From positions 1,426,001-1,490,000 of the forward strand of contig JAQOOI010000018.1 in NCBI GenBank assembly GCA_028554645.1: a stretch of 64,000 nucleotides of DNA, written 5' to 3'. The stretch comes from Omphalotus guepiniiformis (taxonomy: Eukaryota; Basidiomycota; Agaricomycetes; Agaricales; Omphalotaceae). Shown piece after piece: positions 45,613 to 55,253 of this stretch (its first letter is position 1; each line of letters starts with the position of its first letter). The translations under genes were made by a program, and so were the position numbers. The notes beneath the pieces are model-generated. The model saw only the letters and a list, made by a program, of their open reading frames with translations. It searched no databases and had not been told where the DNA came from.

Positions 45613-48600
45613 GGATCTACGCAATCAACATCACTTATCCTCGACATCATCCTCGACATCATCCTCAGGAACGGACAATACGAACAAGCCGCGGTTGACG
45701 ACGACGACGACGACACCGAGGCCGCCGACACCACCTATTACTGTGATTGATCCTGCTTTGAAAGAAGAAGAAGAGAAGAGATCATCGACATCTTCTACTG
45801 CTATTGGTATTGGTATACCTCACAGAGAATCTACTACCACCGTACGTCCCTGATCCTACGCGTTTACTGTTTCTAACTCCCGCCCCAACAGACATCCTCA
45901 AAAAAAGTCCCAGCGTTCTCAACATTCTTCGCTAGCGCGACAAACACCTCTCCCTCCTCACCTCACACGACGACGACGACAACACTCCCACCGCTATTAA
46001 GCCTCATGCCGCGACACGAAGACGACGAGCAGACAACCACTACAAGTGCTGCGTCGATTTCTCGCCCACCTTCATCACGTCGAGCTTCATCAACAACCTC
46101 TTCACCACCGCTACATTCACGACAACGTTCTATATCACCACAACGCTCGTCGTCTCGTTCACCACCAGATGAACTTCGGCGTGGCGGTCAGAGGTCACCT
46201 TTACCTCCGCCGATACCACCTCCTCCTCATGGTGGTGGAGGGTACGATGTTTATGCTCATCATCATCAACATCATCCTCATACGCTCCCCCCGCCGCCGC
46301 ATGGGTATTACTCTCACCATGCACCACCACCACCTCCGTTACATTATTCCTCTTCGGGTTCACCAGGTCCGAATTCGACATCGTCTTCGTCTTCGTATGG
46401 AACGCATTCTCCACATCCACCTCCGCCTCCACGTGAAGGATACGAAAGTTCTTTTGGACCTACTTGGGGTATGCATCATCATCCACACCAACAACAACAA
46501 CAACAGCATCCCCAGCATCCTCAACAGCATCCGCACCAACAACAACAACATGGAGGTATACCCACCTACGCCCCTCATCCTTACGGTATAACAATGCCAC
46601 CACCACCACCTCCAGCACCACCACATGGACATCACGGTGGATTAGCTATTGCTGCGTATGCGTATTCTCCAACGGGGTATATAGGTCCAGGACAAAATCC
46701 AGGACCGTTATTTGGCGTTCAGCATCAGCATCAACAGCAGACACCGCAGGAAGGGGGTTATCATCATGGGGGACATCCTATACACCAACATCAACATCAA
46801 CACCAACAACATCATTCTTCGCCTGGTGGACCTGGGGGTGGGGAACATGGGTATCCTCCTGGACCTGGACCGGGGTATAATGGGTATCATTCTCATTCTC
46901 AACATTCGCCTCCTGGTGGGGTTTATGGAGGGCATCATCAACAGCAGCAGCAGCAGCATCATCATGGACATCCTGGACATCCTGGACCTGCGTTCACGGG
47001 TGGGTTGGCGTTGGGAATGTATGGTTCTCCATCTCAACCACCACCACCTCCGCCTCCGCCTTCTTCTTCCGCGTCGCAAGCGCAGGGTGGTTCGCCTGGT
47101 GGGTACGGCGCTGGCGCTGGCGCTGGCGGTCCGGGTCAAATACCTAATGGTGTTCTAGGCGGTGATGGATCAGGAGGTGTAGTGGGTGTTGGCGTTGGTG
47201 TTGCGGGCGTTGTGACGTATACGGATGATGCGGCTACAAAGTTGACTGATAGAGTTCGAAGGAGATGTTTTAATTGTTATACGACTGATACTAGTACGTG
47301 GAGGAGGAGTAATTTGAATGTTGGAAAGGTGGTGAGTACGCCTCTCCTATCCTCGTCTTTAACCTGATACCTGATACCTGATACCAATTTCTACAGCTAT
47401 GTAACAAATGTGGTCTCTTCGAACGTACCCATGCTCGTCCGCGACCGGATCAGTTCCCACATAAAAGAGGGTCAATGGGTGGACCTGGGACTATTGTTTC
47501 TACTCCGAGTACGAATTCGAGTTTTAATACGAATACGAATATGTCGCAGTCGCCGACTACTGCTTCGCCTACTTCTGCGGTTCCACCTATGAATTCGCAT
47601 GCGCTTGTTTCGCATTCGCAGTCGCATACCAATGAGGAATCAACCTCTGCGTCGGGTGCGGTGCAAGCGGGTGGGAGACGCAAGTTGGAAAAGCAGAGTT
47701 CGTCATCTGAGGGTAAAGAGAGGCGTACGACCAAGAGCAATTCTGGTGCGGGTGCAGGTGCGAGTGGAGCGGCGGGGAGAGAAAGAAAGAGACCTAGGGG
47801 ATCTAGAGCTGGGTCTATGAGGGATAATGTGAATGAGGGGGATGTTGAGGGGGATGTTGATGTTAAGCAAGAGCGGGAACGGGAAGATGAGTCGTCGTCA
47901 GCAGCGGCGACGGTGGTAGTCAAAACGGAGATGACGCATTCTGGACATGGGCAAGGGTATCATGGTGGTGGAGTTCCTGCGTTTCCTGGTATACTTAGTG
48001 GGCCTGCTAGTGGAGGTGGAGGTCCTGGTGTTAACGGAAACGGAAACGGAACTGGAACTGGAAATGGGTCTGGGTCGGAGTATTATTCGCAGGGGCAAGG
48101 ACAAGGGCAATCGCAGGGGCAAGGGCAAGGGTTACATTTACCGCCTCCGACTAGTAGTGGTGGATTTCCTGGGTCTTCTGGTAGTGGGAGTATGATGCAT
48201 TTACTTTCGGATGGTGGGGTAGGTGGTGGTGGTGGAGGAGGAGGAGGAGGGGGAGGAGCGCCTGTTAATGGGATGTTGAATGGTGTTGAGGGACCTGGTG
48301 GTGATGTTGGGAGGAGGTATCGTAGGAGTCGGAGTCGGAGTCGGAGTGAAGAGAAGGAGGGTGAGGGTGTAAGGGATGATGGTCGTGATGGTGGTCGTGA
48401 TGATGATGGTGATGATGGTGATGGTGATGGTGAAGAGGATGGGGATGGGGATGATAGGGATGATAGGGATAGGGATAGGGATACACCCACGCGTGATGGT
48501 GATGTAGATGAGAGAGAGGTTGAGAGGGTTTTAGAGGTTGAGATGGATATGGATATAGAGATGGAGCTGGAGGTTGAGTCGGGTGAGGAGTCACGTCAAC

Positions 48601-49064
48601 GTCAGACAAAGACAAAGACGAAGACGAACTCGAGACCGAAGCCGAAGAAACCGAAGCAGTGGGGACTTACACCTGGGCCTGTACTACCTTCGAAGAATGG
48701 GAGACGGAAGAGGGAAGAGGAAGTTGATGATGGGGATGGGGACGCGTCCGACGGTGAGGGAGGGATTGCTACAGCTACAAAGAGGAGTCCGAGGAAGGGG
48801 AAGGCGGGTGGTGTGAAGATGAAGGATGGTGATGATGGTGACGGTGACGACGACGATGACGATGGTGACGATGATGATGAGGGGAGTGCGTCTGCGTCCG
48901 CGGAGGATCGAAGTAGTGTTGATGGGAGGAAGAGGAGGGGGGTTGGGGGTGGGGGTGGAGGGAAAGGGAGGAGGAAGAGGAAGAGGAGGGTTAGGGATGT
49001 TGGTGGTGAGGAGGATGATGATGAGGATGGGGATGAGGATGAGGGGAGTGATTATGAGGGGTAG
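45613..49064 (+). CDS. GATA-type zinc-finger transcription factor 2 (very long, low complexity)
   Basis: Three exons are supported: 45613-45841, 45892-47331 and 47397-49064, at least 1,113 residues. The start codon is not found. The frame enters from an acceptor (GGTTAG) at 45612, so an upstream exon must exist unless translation starts at the in-frame ATG at 46006. The middle is rich in His, Pro, Gln and Gly, with runs such as HHQHHPHTLPPPPHG. The finger is CFNCYTTDTSTWRRSNLNVG with KV before the intron, then LCNKCGLFERTHARPRPDQF (CX2CX19CX2C). The block before it, YTDDAATKLTDRVRRR, matches GATA factor 1. The long C-terminal exon is Gly-rich, then a mixed Asp/Glu/Arg/Lys-rich tail. It should bind GATA sites in the nucleus. 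The targets are unknown. The closest relative in the window is the gene at 30498-31764. Confidence 0.75.
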
Positions 49065-49711
49065 GCCCGCCCGGTAGGGGGATGCAGCGTGATTGCCGAG
49101 TGTTGTTTGTTGGACAACTTTGTGATCTGATCGTTGGTTGAACTCGAACTTCACTCGAGTCGTTCCTCTAATCGTGCTTTAGTGTATCACCAGAGGTGTA
49201 GAAGGTCTACAAATGCAGTGGTGCTGAGACGCCTTCTGCGTTTGTTCCCTTCTTCTTCGACTTCAAAGTCTTGCTTCGTTCCCCCTCCCATCCCATCCCA
49301 ACGGACCACCTTCCCTACGTCCTCCTCTCTGTCCCTGTCCTGTCCTGTCCTGTCCTGTCCTGTCTCTGTCCTGTCCTGTCTCCAATTACATTCCCACCTG
49401 CCCCCGTTGACATCTATCTAAAGTAACACCCGATATACCCATACAATCTTCAATTTTTTTTCTTTTGCTCTTTGCTTTCAAACTCGCTATGGTTCGGTTC
49501 ATGATCGATGTCGATGTCGATGATTATCTCGTGTTTCGTTGGTTTTGGTTTTTCCCTTTGCCTTTTTTTTCCTTTCTGGGGTCTCGTTTCTCGTTTCTCG
49601 TTCTCTGTTGATCAGAGTACCCACAAGTACAACAAGTACCCACAAGTACAACAAGTACTACAAGTACCCACCCACCCGAACTATTTCCTACTTGTCCGTA
49701 TCCGTGCCCGT
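49065..49711. other. 3' flank of GATA factor 2 up to the Ty3 insertion
   Basis: Mostly T/C-rich, no gene. It includes a pentanucleotide array (49329-49381) and a cluster of ACAAGTACC-type repeats (about 49617-49676) that ends 36 bp before the LTR of element A. Confidence 0.6.
49329..49381. repeat. (CTGTC)n pentanucleotide array
   Basis: Nine or ten CTGTC units with one interruption (CTGTCTCTGTC). It lies in the 3' flank of GATA factor 2. Confidence 0.8.
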
Positions 49712-50138
49712 TGTGGAAGAATGGGTTGGTCTACCCAGAGAAAGAAGGTCAAGGGGAACGGTCGAGATGACAGCTCCGACGTCCAATGACGAGAGTGTCG
49801 TAAGCGATAACGACTTAGTGTAACCGTATATGAATCCCTATGAATATATATCAGGAGATCTTTTGTCAATGAAGGACTTAGCTCTATGTCTTTTGTGGCT
49901 CTCAGTGTTGTTGGCTCGGGCTCGAAGTAAAGATAAAGTGGGGGTCAGAAAGATGAAGCCCCAAAGAAAGGCTTCCCCAGTTATATAGTACATTTTTGAC
50001 AGTCGACAAGCGCGAGAATGAGTGAATACGGTAGGTGAACGGTCACGTGTCATGCGGGTGATTCCCAAGAAAGGCCACTCTTCCTCCTCCTCACGCGTCA
50101 GCCGGCTAACCACTAGACTCGAATCCCCAGGCGTTTCA
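49712..50138 (-). repeat. 3' LTR of element A
   Basis: Plus-strand start TGTGGAAGAATGGG, end GGCGTTTCA. On the minus strand it begins TGAAACGCC and ends CTTCCACA. It matches 57869-58295 base for base as far as I could compare. The match continues four bases further (CCGA) on both sides, so the LTR could also be read as 431 bp. Confidence 0.93.
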
Positions 50139-50148
50139 CCGAGGTTGA

Positions 50149-50171
50149 CCACTCCTCTTCTCCACTTTCCC
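50149..50171 (-). promoter_or_regulatory. polypurine tract of element A
   Basis: On the minus strand this is a purine-rich GGGAAAGTGGAGAAGAGGAG run just inside the 3' LTR, where plus-strand DNA synthesis would be primed. Element B has the same kind of tract at 58744-58767, also about ten bases from its LTR. Confidence 0.7.
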
Positions 50172-50432
50172 AAGGTGGGGTGATGCTCTGGTTCAGTGGC
50201 GCGGACCTTGACGGATTCGGATTCGGAGGGCGTAAGTACAAGAAGAATATTTGAAAGGTTTCGTGGTAAGTATGGAAAAAGGGAAATATTCTTACTTAAA
50301 GCATGAATCATCGATATCGATAACTTGAGAGAACAAGATGTAAATGCGGGGTATGTAGACTCTATGTCCAAAAGATAAGGGGATGCGGATGGCGACGTGT
50401 AGGCCATACGGCACTTCCACAGAGAGGAATAT

Positions 50433-51320
50433 TTAGACGTGTTCGTCCCGTACGCGTGTACGATGTCGAGTGACGAGAGGTGACTTGGACTCATGAGCGA
50501 ATGCTCGGGTCGATTCTGGAGCCTGTGGATTTGCATTGAACTTCAGCTTGCGAAGGTATAAACGGGAAGAGAGATGATCAAAGATGGTCTTAGCTCTGTA
50601 CTCCACGTCGACTGCGTAGGCATAGAATCCTTCCCTGAATTCCTCGAAGAACCTTTCGAACTCCATCTCCATGAGACCCTCATTGTCGAAAAGGATCATT
50701 CTGGACACAGATTCCACAATGTCTAACGTCCAATCAACGGGTCGCCCAATTGTCCAGTCGACGACCTTTCTTCCTTTCTCCGTCAATACCGAGTATGGTG
50801 GTTCCCGTTCTCGATGGTCGAGATAGAATCGATCGCAAAACTTTAGGAATGTCGTGACCGAATACGGATGTCCTGGCCTGTATGCCGTTTCGTAGCGACG
50901 TGGTGTTCGTAGGGAATTATGGTATCTTGTAATCTCGTTCCAGCATAGAAGGTGGTCTGCTCGATATACCCTGACCACAATTGGAAGCGTAACCTCTTCT
51001 TCGCCCAGCAGGAAAACCTCCACCACCTCGTACTCGAACATTGTCGAAAAGTCGCGTTTCACGAATCCGTCGTATGGAACATGCCGTACCCTATCTGGCG
51101 GAGGATTGAAATTTTGTAAGTATGTTATCGGTTGGACGTGCGAATGATTCCAAAGGAGCTGTTTCAATGGCGAGAATCCATAGTCAGTAGCGGAGGAAAA
51201 CTCGGATAAAGGAATATAAAAGTAAGGGACTTGTCTGCAAGAATATTTGATGTAACGAGCTTTGCTCCAAATGTCGTAGTATTCCTCTAGAGAGGAGTCG
51301 AAATCGTCTGTAAATAGCAT
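50433..51320 (-). CDS. extra ORF downstream of pol, element A (unknown function)
   Basis: The ORF encodes 295 residues from MLFTDDFDSSLEEYYDIW to DEHV. The open frame extends 27 codons further upstream, but the start at 51320 lines up with the start of the element B copy. It begins 99 nt after the pol stop. Shared blocks with element B are VPYFYIPLSEFS, RVRHVPYDGF, VYRADHLL, PYSVTTFLKFC (PYSVSTFLKFC in B) and GRxVD. It is rich in aromatic and charged residues. I see no signal peptide, membrane anchor, chromodomain or zinc motif, so it does not look like an envelope protein. I do not recognise it. Its conservation in two clearly diverged elements argues that it is a real, selected protein. Confidence 0.75.
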   Translation of the reverse strand: MLFTDDFDSSLEEYYDIWSKARYIKYSCRQVPYFYIPLSEFSSATDYGFSPLKQLLWNHSHVQPITYLQNFNPPPDRVRHVPYDGFVKRDFSTMFEYEVVEVFLLGEEEVTLPIVVRVYRADHLLCWNEITRYHNSLRTPRRYETAYRPGHPYSVTTFLKFCDRFYLDHREREPPYSVLTEKGRKVVDWTIGRPVDWTLDIVESVSRMILFDNEGLMEMEFERFFEEFREGFYAYAVDVEYRAKTIFDHLSSRLYLRKLKFNANPQAPESTRAFAHESKSPLVTRHRTRVRDEHV

Positions 51321-51419
51321 CGAGCCGAAATTGTCGTGAAAAAAGAACAAAAGAAAGAGATAGGATTCGATTCCTTGCGTAACCAGTTCAGCTTTTAACA
51401 TCCTTGCTCTACCTTCTAG

Positions 51420-54400
51420 TCATTCTCGTGCAATTTCTTCTCGAGGATCTCCATGAGAAGTCTCGATTATGCTGACCTTCGGCGTGACCTTGAATGGACT
51501 CGTCGGTATCGTGGAACGTAATGTTTGGTTATCTGGCCTAAAATAAAACAGACGTAAACGCTGGGGATGAACATGTCCCTTTAATATGGCTCCACTTAGC
51601 TCTTTTAGTACGAACGAGCCCGTATCTCGTTTCTCGTGGATGATGTATGGTCCAGAGTACGTCCATTCACCCTTGGCGCCCTTGACTTCGTCGAGTCTCG
51701 ATTCCCGAAGCCATACATACATACCCGGCTTGTAGTCGTGAAAGTCGAAGGAGAAGTTGTGCCTCTTTTCCAGGTCTCTGATCGCAGTCCTCCTGGTTTC
51801 TCGTATTCTCGAGTATGCCGCTTTAAGTTCAGGACTCCTTCGATGTAATTGGAGCATCCTAAGCGCGACTAGATCCTCGTGTGAATGTACTTGGTCCCAA
51901 GCCAGTGTCTGCCACGTTGCTTCGGTTATATCGAAGGATAGGATTGGGTGGATCCCATAGAGAAGGTAATAAGGCGAATAACCGGTTGCCCTACTTACGG
52001 TGATGCGTATCGCGAAGAGTGCTGGTTCCAGATAGAGTGGCCATTTCCCTTTAGAGTCCCCTGCACATTTGAAGATTGCGGAAACCAATGGTTGATGGGC
52101 CCTTTCGACCGGCGCGTTTCCTTGCGGATGATAAGCCGTAGAGATAACGATGACGCAGTTGTACTGATCCCTAAGAAGCTCTTCAACTTCCCCTTTAAAT
52201 TCACTACCACCATCAATGCTCAGAACAGGAACGCATGCGAATCGGCAGATAATAGAATTGAAAATGAACTTAGCGACGTATTTCGCCTGTAACCTCTTGA
52301 GTGACTGCGCCTCCGTCCACAGTATGTTAGGCTCGATCGCTTGAACGATATACTCGAATCCCCCGACTCCCGGTGGCATGTGGATGCAATCGAGATTGAA
52401 TTGTCGCAGTAAAGGAGCCTGCCACCTCTCGTTGTAAGGAATCACCGGTAGTGGTCGAATCAGTTTTTGGCATTCTATGCAAGACCTCACGAAGAACGCC
52501 ACCGAATCGTACATGTTCGGCCAGAAGAAACGATCCGCTAGGTTTCGATATGTCGCGTCTCTTCCCCTGTGCCCTGTTTCGTTATGTGCCTTTGCCATGA
52601 GCTCACCTCTTTTCGGAATAGACTCTATTACGAGCCTCGGAAGATCTCCGCGCTTGGCTCTTGGTCTGAGCCAGAGCCTCTTGTCGTGATGAAAGTACCT
52701 TTGGGCTTGTTTCCGGAGACGTATCTTTTCTTTATCCGTCTTACATCGCCCAGGTGTAGTTCCATGATCACAAAACGTCCGTACTTCGTCCCAGAATCCT
52801 GAGTCGTCAGAATCCGCGACTCGATGTTTGTGGCAGGTCCACGTCGATCCTAGAGGAATATTTTGGCTTTCATCTTCGTATGTAAAGATGGAATGAAAGA
52901 CGTAGCTTTTGAATATTGACACTTCTACTTCCCTTTCTTCCTCACCCATACTATATGTTCGGACCTCTCTTGTTTCCTTCTTCCTTTGCACGAAATCGGG
53001 GAGACGTCTCATTCCGGATTGTTCTACAGATGACAGTTTAGTTGGCTTTGGTGAGAGAGATTCCTCACGTGAGATTGCTTTAGACTCCCTTATGATGGGG
53101 ATCCTTCCTCCTCCGGTCCATCCTGATACGGTCTGTCGAGAGTACTTCACGAAAAGAGATTCGACTAGGTATTTTGTTGTCGACGCAATCGTTGCCTCCA
53201 GTGGCCTGTCCTCGTTCCTGTATACGAGCCCTAAAAATCCTTCTATGAATGACTCGATCTGTTCTGGTGTCTCGGGAGGTTTGTCAGTACTATCAGTAGG
53301 TCTTCTCGACAATGCGTCTTCGACCTTGTGTTTCTCGGCAGGGACATGAAACAACTCGAAGTCAAATAACCTGATCCACGCTATCCATCTGAGCACAGGA
53401 GCATTTGGAACGTCATCCGGCTCTTTCAACATCTGCACGAGGGACTTTGCATCATGGTCGAGACGGAAATGCGTGCCCCATACCCTGTGTCGCAGCTCCT
53501 TCAGAGCCCTGAACACTCCGTAGACCTCGGTCTTCGGTTGACCATAGTTCTGCTCACGCTCGTTGAACGTGCATGATCCGTATAACGCCGGCCTCTTCAA
53601 TCCATCACGAATTTGGTAGAGTGTCCACCCCGCCCCGATCCAGGATGCGTCAACTCCAACAACCACCATACCGTCGTCAGACTCTCTACCGCGTCTCTGT
53701 ACCTTACATGCAACTTCGTAGTCAATTTTGATTAAGACCGGCGCTCTTGTTATTCGGTCGATAAGCTTCTCCATCGCTTCCTTGGCTTCTCCTGTGAAAT
53801 TGAAATCCTCGTCAGTAGATTTTTGGAGTAATACCGTGAGAGGTTTCGCCACTAGCGCAAACCCTTTAATCCATCTGCGCCCTACCCCTGCGAGCCCAAG
53901 GAACTGGCGTACTTCTGAAACGGAAGTTAGTTCCTTCCACTTCCTTACTTTTTCCACGAGATTCGGTTCGACGATCCATCCTTCCAACGATACTATTGTA
54001 CCGACGATTTGCAGTCGAAATGCCGCTAAAATTGCTTTCGTACCCGAAGCGGTAATTCCCGCGTTGATGAATGCACCTAGTAACAGATTGAGGTTATGGA
54101 TATATTCGAAAACAAACCTTCTGATTTCCGGGTTTCCTGGAATGGACTCGTCATTGTATCGTGATCTTGGCCCTTTCAGTCCGCAGTCGTCAACAAAGTT
54201 TCTAGCGAACGATTTCACCGGTTCGAGAGCATGACACGTGTCCCTCTGGAATTCCTGTAACGAATTAGTACACCCTTGAACTAGCGTACACTGTTGTTTT
54301 GCTCCGGCTGGTGAATGGAAAGCCTGCAGCGGACGTGATGATTCTGCTACCCATCTCGCATCGAACCCGGAGAATAGATCAAAGAGACCATATAACGCGT

Positions 54401-55253
54401 ATCCTAAGAAATCTTCAGCAAACTCGTTTACGTTAGGAGGTAGTGATGCATCTTGTATTGTCACCGCATTCAGCTCTTCCAGGTTAACAACCAGGCGAAC
54501 TCCTTTCTTCTTGGCGACAGCAAACAGCGCAGATCTATAGCTAGATGTTGTGGGTTCAAACCTTCCGGCCTCCTCCTGAGAGTTGATTTCGTCGATGACC
54601 AGTTGTTCCAAGGCCTTGGGAATCCGTATAGGTGGTCGTTGCCAAGGTGTATGCTCGATGGTCGGTATCTCGTAATCCGGATAGTATTCCCGGGAGAAAT
54701 ACCCTTTCTCATGGAATTCGAACGCGAAGGCTTGTTCCCTTTTTGTTACGACCCACGCCAGCAAGTTGATCTCCGCCTCCGAGAGGGTACCGGGTTCGAT
54801 CCGCGTCATCATCTCCTCCAGACGGTCCTTCGTAACTCGGTTCCCAAATCGGAGGTCTCTGTACGGGATAGGTAGTAGTGGTAGTTGTAATGGAATAGGA
54901 GGAGGTATTGCCTTGAACTGTTGTGCTTGGGGTTTTGGCATATAAGTCGGTACAGGTCGAAACTTTCGGTGAACCGGTTTGTATTCCCTGCGGGGTGCTA
55001 CTTTTGCGGCAGATGACGATAAACACCTGTCAAAAACTCTGTCAGTCCATGGCGTAGAAATTATGGAATTGACATCAAGAAGTGTTCGTCTGAGATATTC
55101 AGCAAGAAAGCTATCATAAGCCGGATTAGGGTATAAGGATAATAGAGAATCGTAGTCAGAATATACTTCGTTGCCCAATAGGCATTCAATTGATCTTCCT
55201 AGTGTCGCTGGAGCCACATCGAAGACCCGTGTGTGCGGCTCCTCTATCAAAAA
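51420..55253 (-). CDS. Pol polyprotein, element A (RT, RNase H, integrase)
   Basis: About 1,277 residues, reached by a -1 frameshift from gag-protease at 55253. After an unassigned N-terminus comes reverse transcriptase with LVVNLEELNAV, LFDLFSGFDARW (motif A) and FVDDCG (catalytic Asp pair, about 354-355). RNase H shows VVVGVDASWIGAGW and DHDAKSLVQML. Integrase has the zinc-binding HNETGHRG...CIEC, then the DDE core: LDCIHMP, LSIDGGSEFKG and HPQGNAPVERAH. A GPY/F-type C-terminal module follows (YSGPYIIHEK, LKGHVHPQRLR). No chromodomain follows. The frame is intact throughout, so this copy could code for active enzymes. It cuts, copies and inserts the element's own DNA. Element B has a close relative with long identical stretches. 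Confidence 0.92.
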   Translation of the reverse strand, partial: FLIEEPHTRVFDVAPATLGRSIECLLGNEVYSDYDSLLSLYPNPAYDSFLAEYLRRTLLDVNSIISTPWTDRVFDRCLSSSAAKVAPRREYKPVHRKFRPVPTYMPKPQAQQFKAIPPPIPLQLPLLPIPYRDLRFGNRVTKDRLEEMMTRIEPGTLSEAEINLLAWVVTKREQAFAFEFHEKGYFSREYYPDYEIPTIEHTPWQRPPIRIPKALEQLVIDEINSQEEAGRFEPTTSSYRSALFAVAKKKGVRLVVNLEELNAVTIQDASLPPNVNEFAEDFLGYALYGLFDLFSGFDARWVAESSRPLQAFHSPAGAKQQCTLVQGCTNSLQEFQRDTCHALEPVKSFARNFVDDCGLKGPRSRYNDESIPGNPEIRRFVFEYIHNLNLLLGAFINAGITASGTKAILAAFRLQIVGTIVSLEGWIVEPNLVEKVRKWKELTSVSEVRQFLGLAGVGRRWIKGFALVAKPLTVLLQKSTDEDFNFTGEAKEAMEKLIDRITRAPVLIKIDYEVACKVQRRGRESDDGMVVVGVDASWIGAGWTLYQIRDGLKRPALYGSCTFNEREQNYGQPKTEVYGVFRALKELRHRVWGTHFRLDHDAKSLVQMLKEPDDVPNAPVLRWIAWIRLFDFELFHVPAEKHKVEDALSRRPTDSTDKPPETPEQIESFIEGFLGLVYRNEDRPLEATIASTTKYLVESLFVKYSRQTVSGWTGGGRIPIIRESKAISREESLSPKPTKLSSVEQSGMRRLPDFVQRKKETREVRTYSMGEEEREVEVSIFKSYVFHSIFTYEDESQNIPLGSTWTCHKHRVADSDDSGFWDEVRTFCDHGTTPGRCKTDKEKIRLRKQAQRYFHHDKRLWLRPRAKRGDLPRLVIESIPKRGELMAKAHNETGHRGRDATYRNLADRFFWPNMYDSVAFFVRSCIECQKLIRPLPVIPYNERWQAPLLRQFNLDCIHMPPGVGGFEYIVQAIEPNILWTEAQSLKRLQAKYVAKFIFNSIICRFACVPVLSIDGGSEFKGEVEELLRDQYNCVIVISTAYHPQGNAPVERAHQPLVSAIFKCAGDSKGKWPLYLEPALFAIRITVSRATGYSPYYLLYGIHPILSFDITEATWQTLAWDQVHSHEDLVALRMLQLHRRSPELKAAYSRIRETRRTAIRDLEKRHNFSFDFHDYKPGMYVWLRESRLDEVKGAKGEWTYSGPYIIHEKRDTGSFVLKELSGAILKGHVHPQRLRLFYFRPDNQTLRSTIPTSPFKVTPKVSIIETSHGDPREEIARE

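Noticed and set aside
46130..46635. Overlapping frames on both strands inside GATA factor 2
   Set aside because: Created by the CAC/CAT/CAA repeats of the His/Gln-rich region; only one frame connects to the zinc finger.
50090..50140. tRNA-like words (GATTCGAGTC, TAGTGGTTAGCC) on the minus strand of the element A LTR
   Set aside because: The order and spacing do not allow a cloverleaf, and the motif recurs only in the other LTR.
53728..54234. Long plus-strand frame opposite pol of element A
   Set aside because: It is the antisense shadow of the conserved RT coding region.
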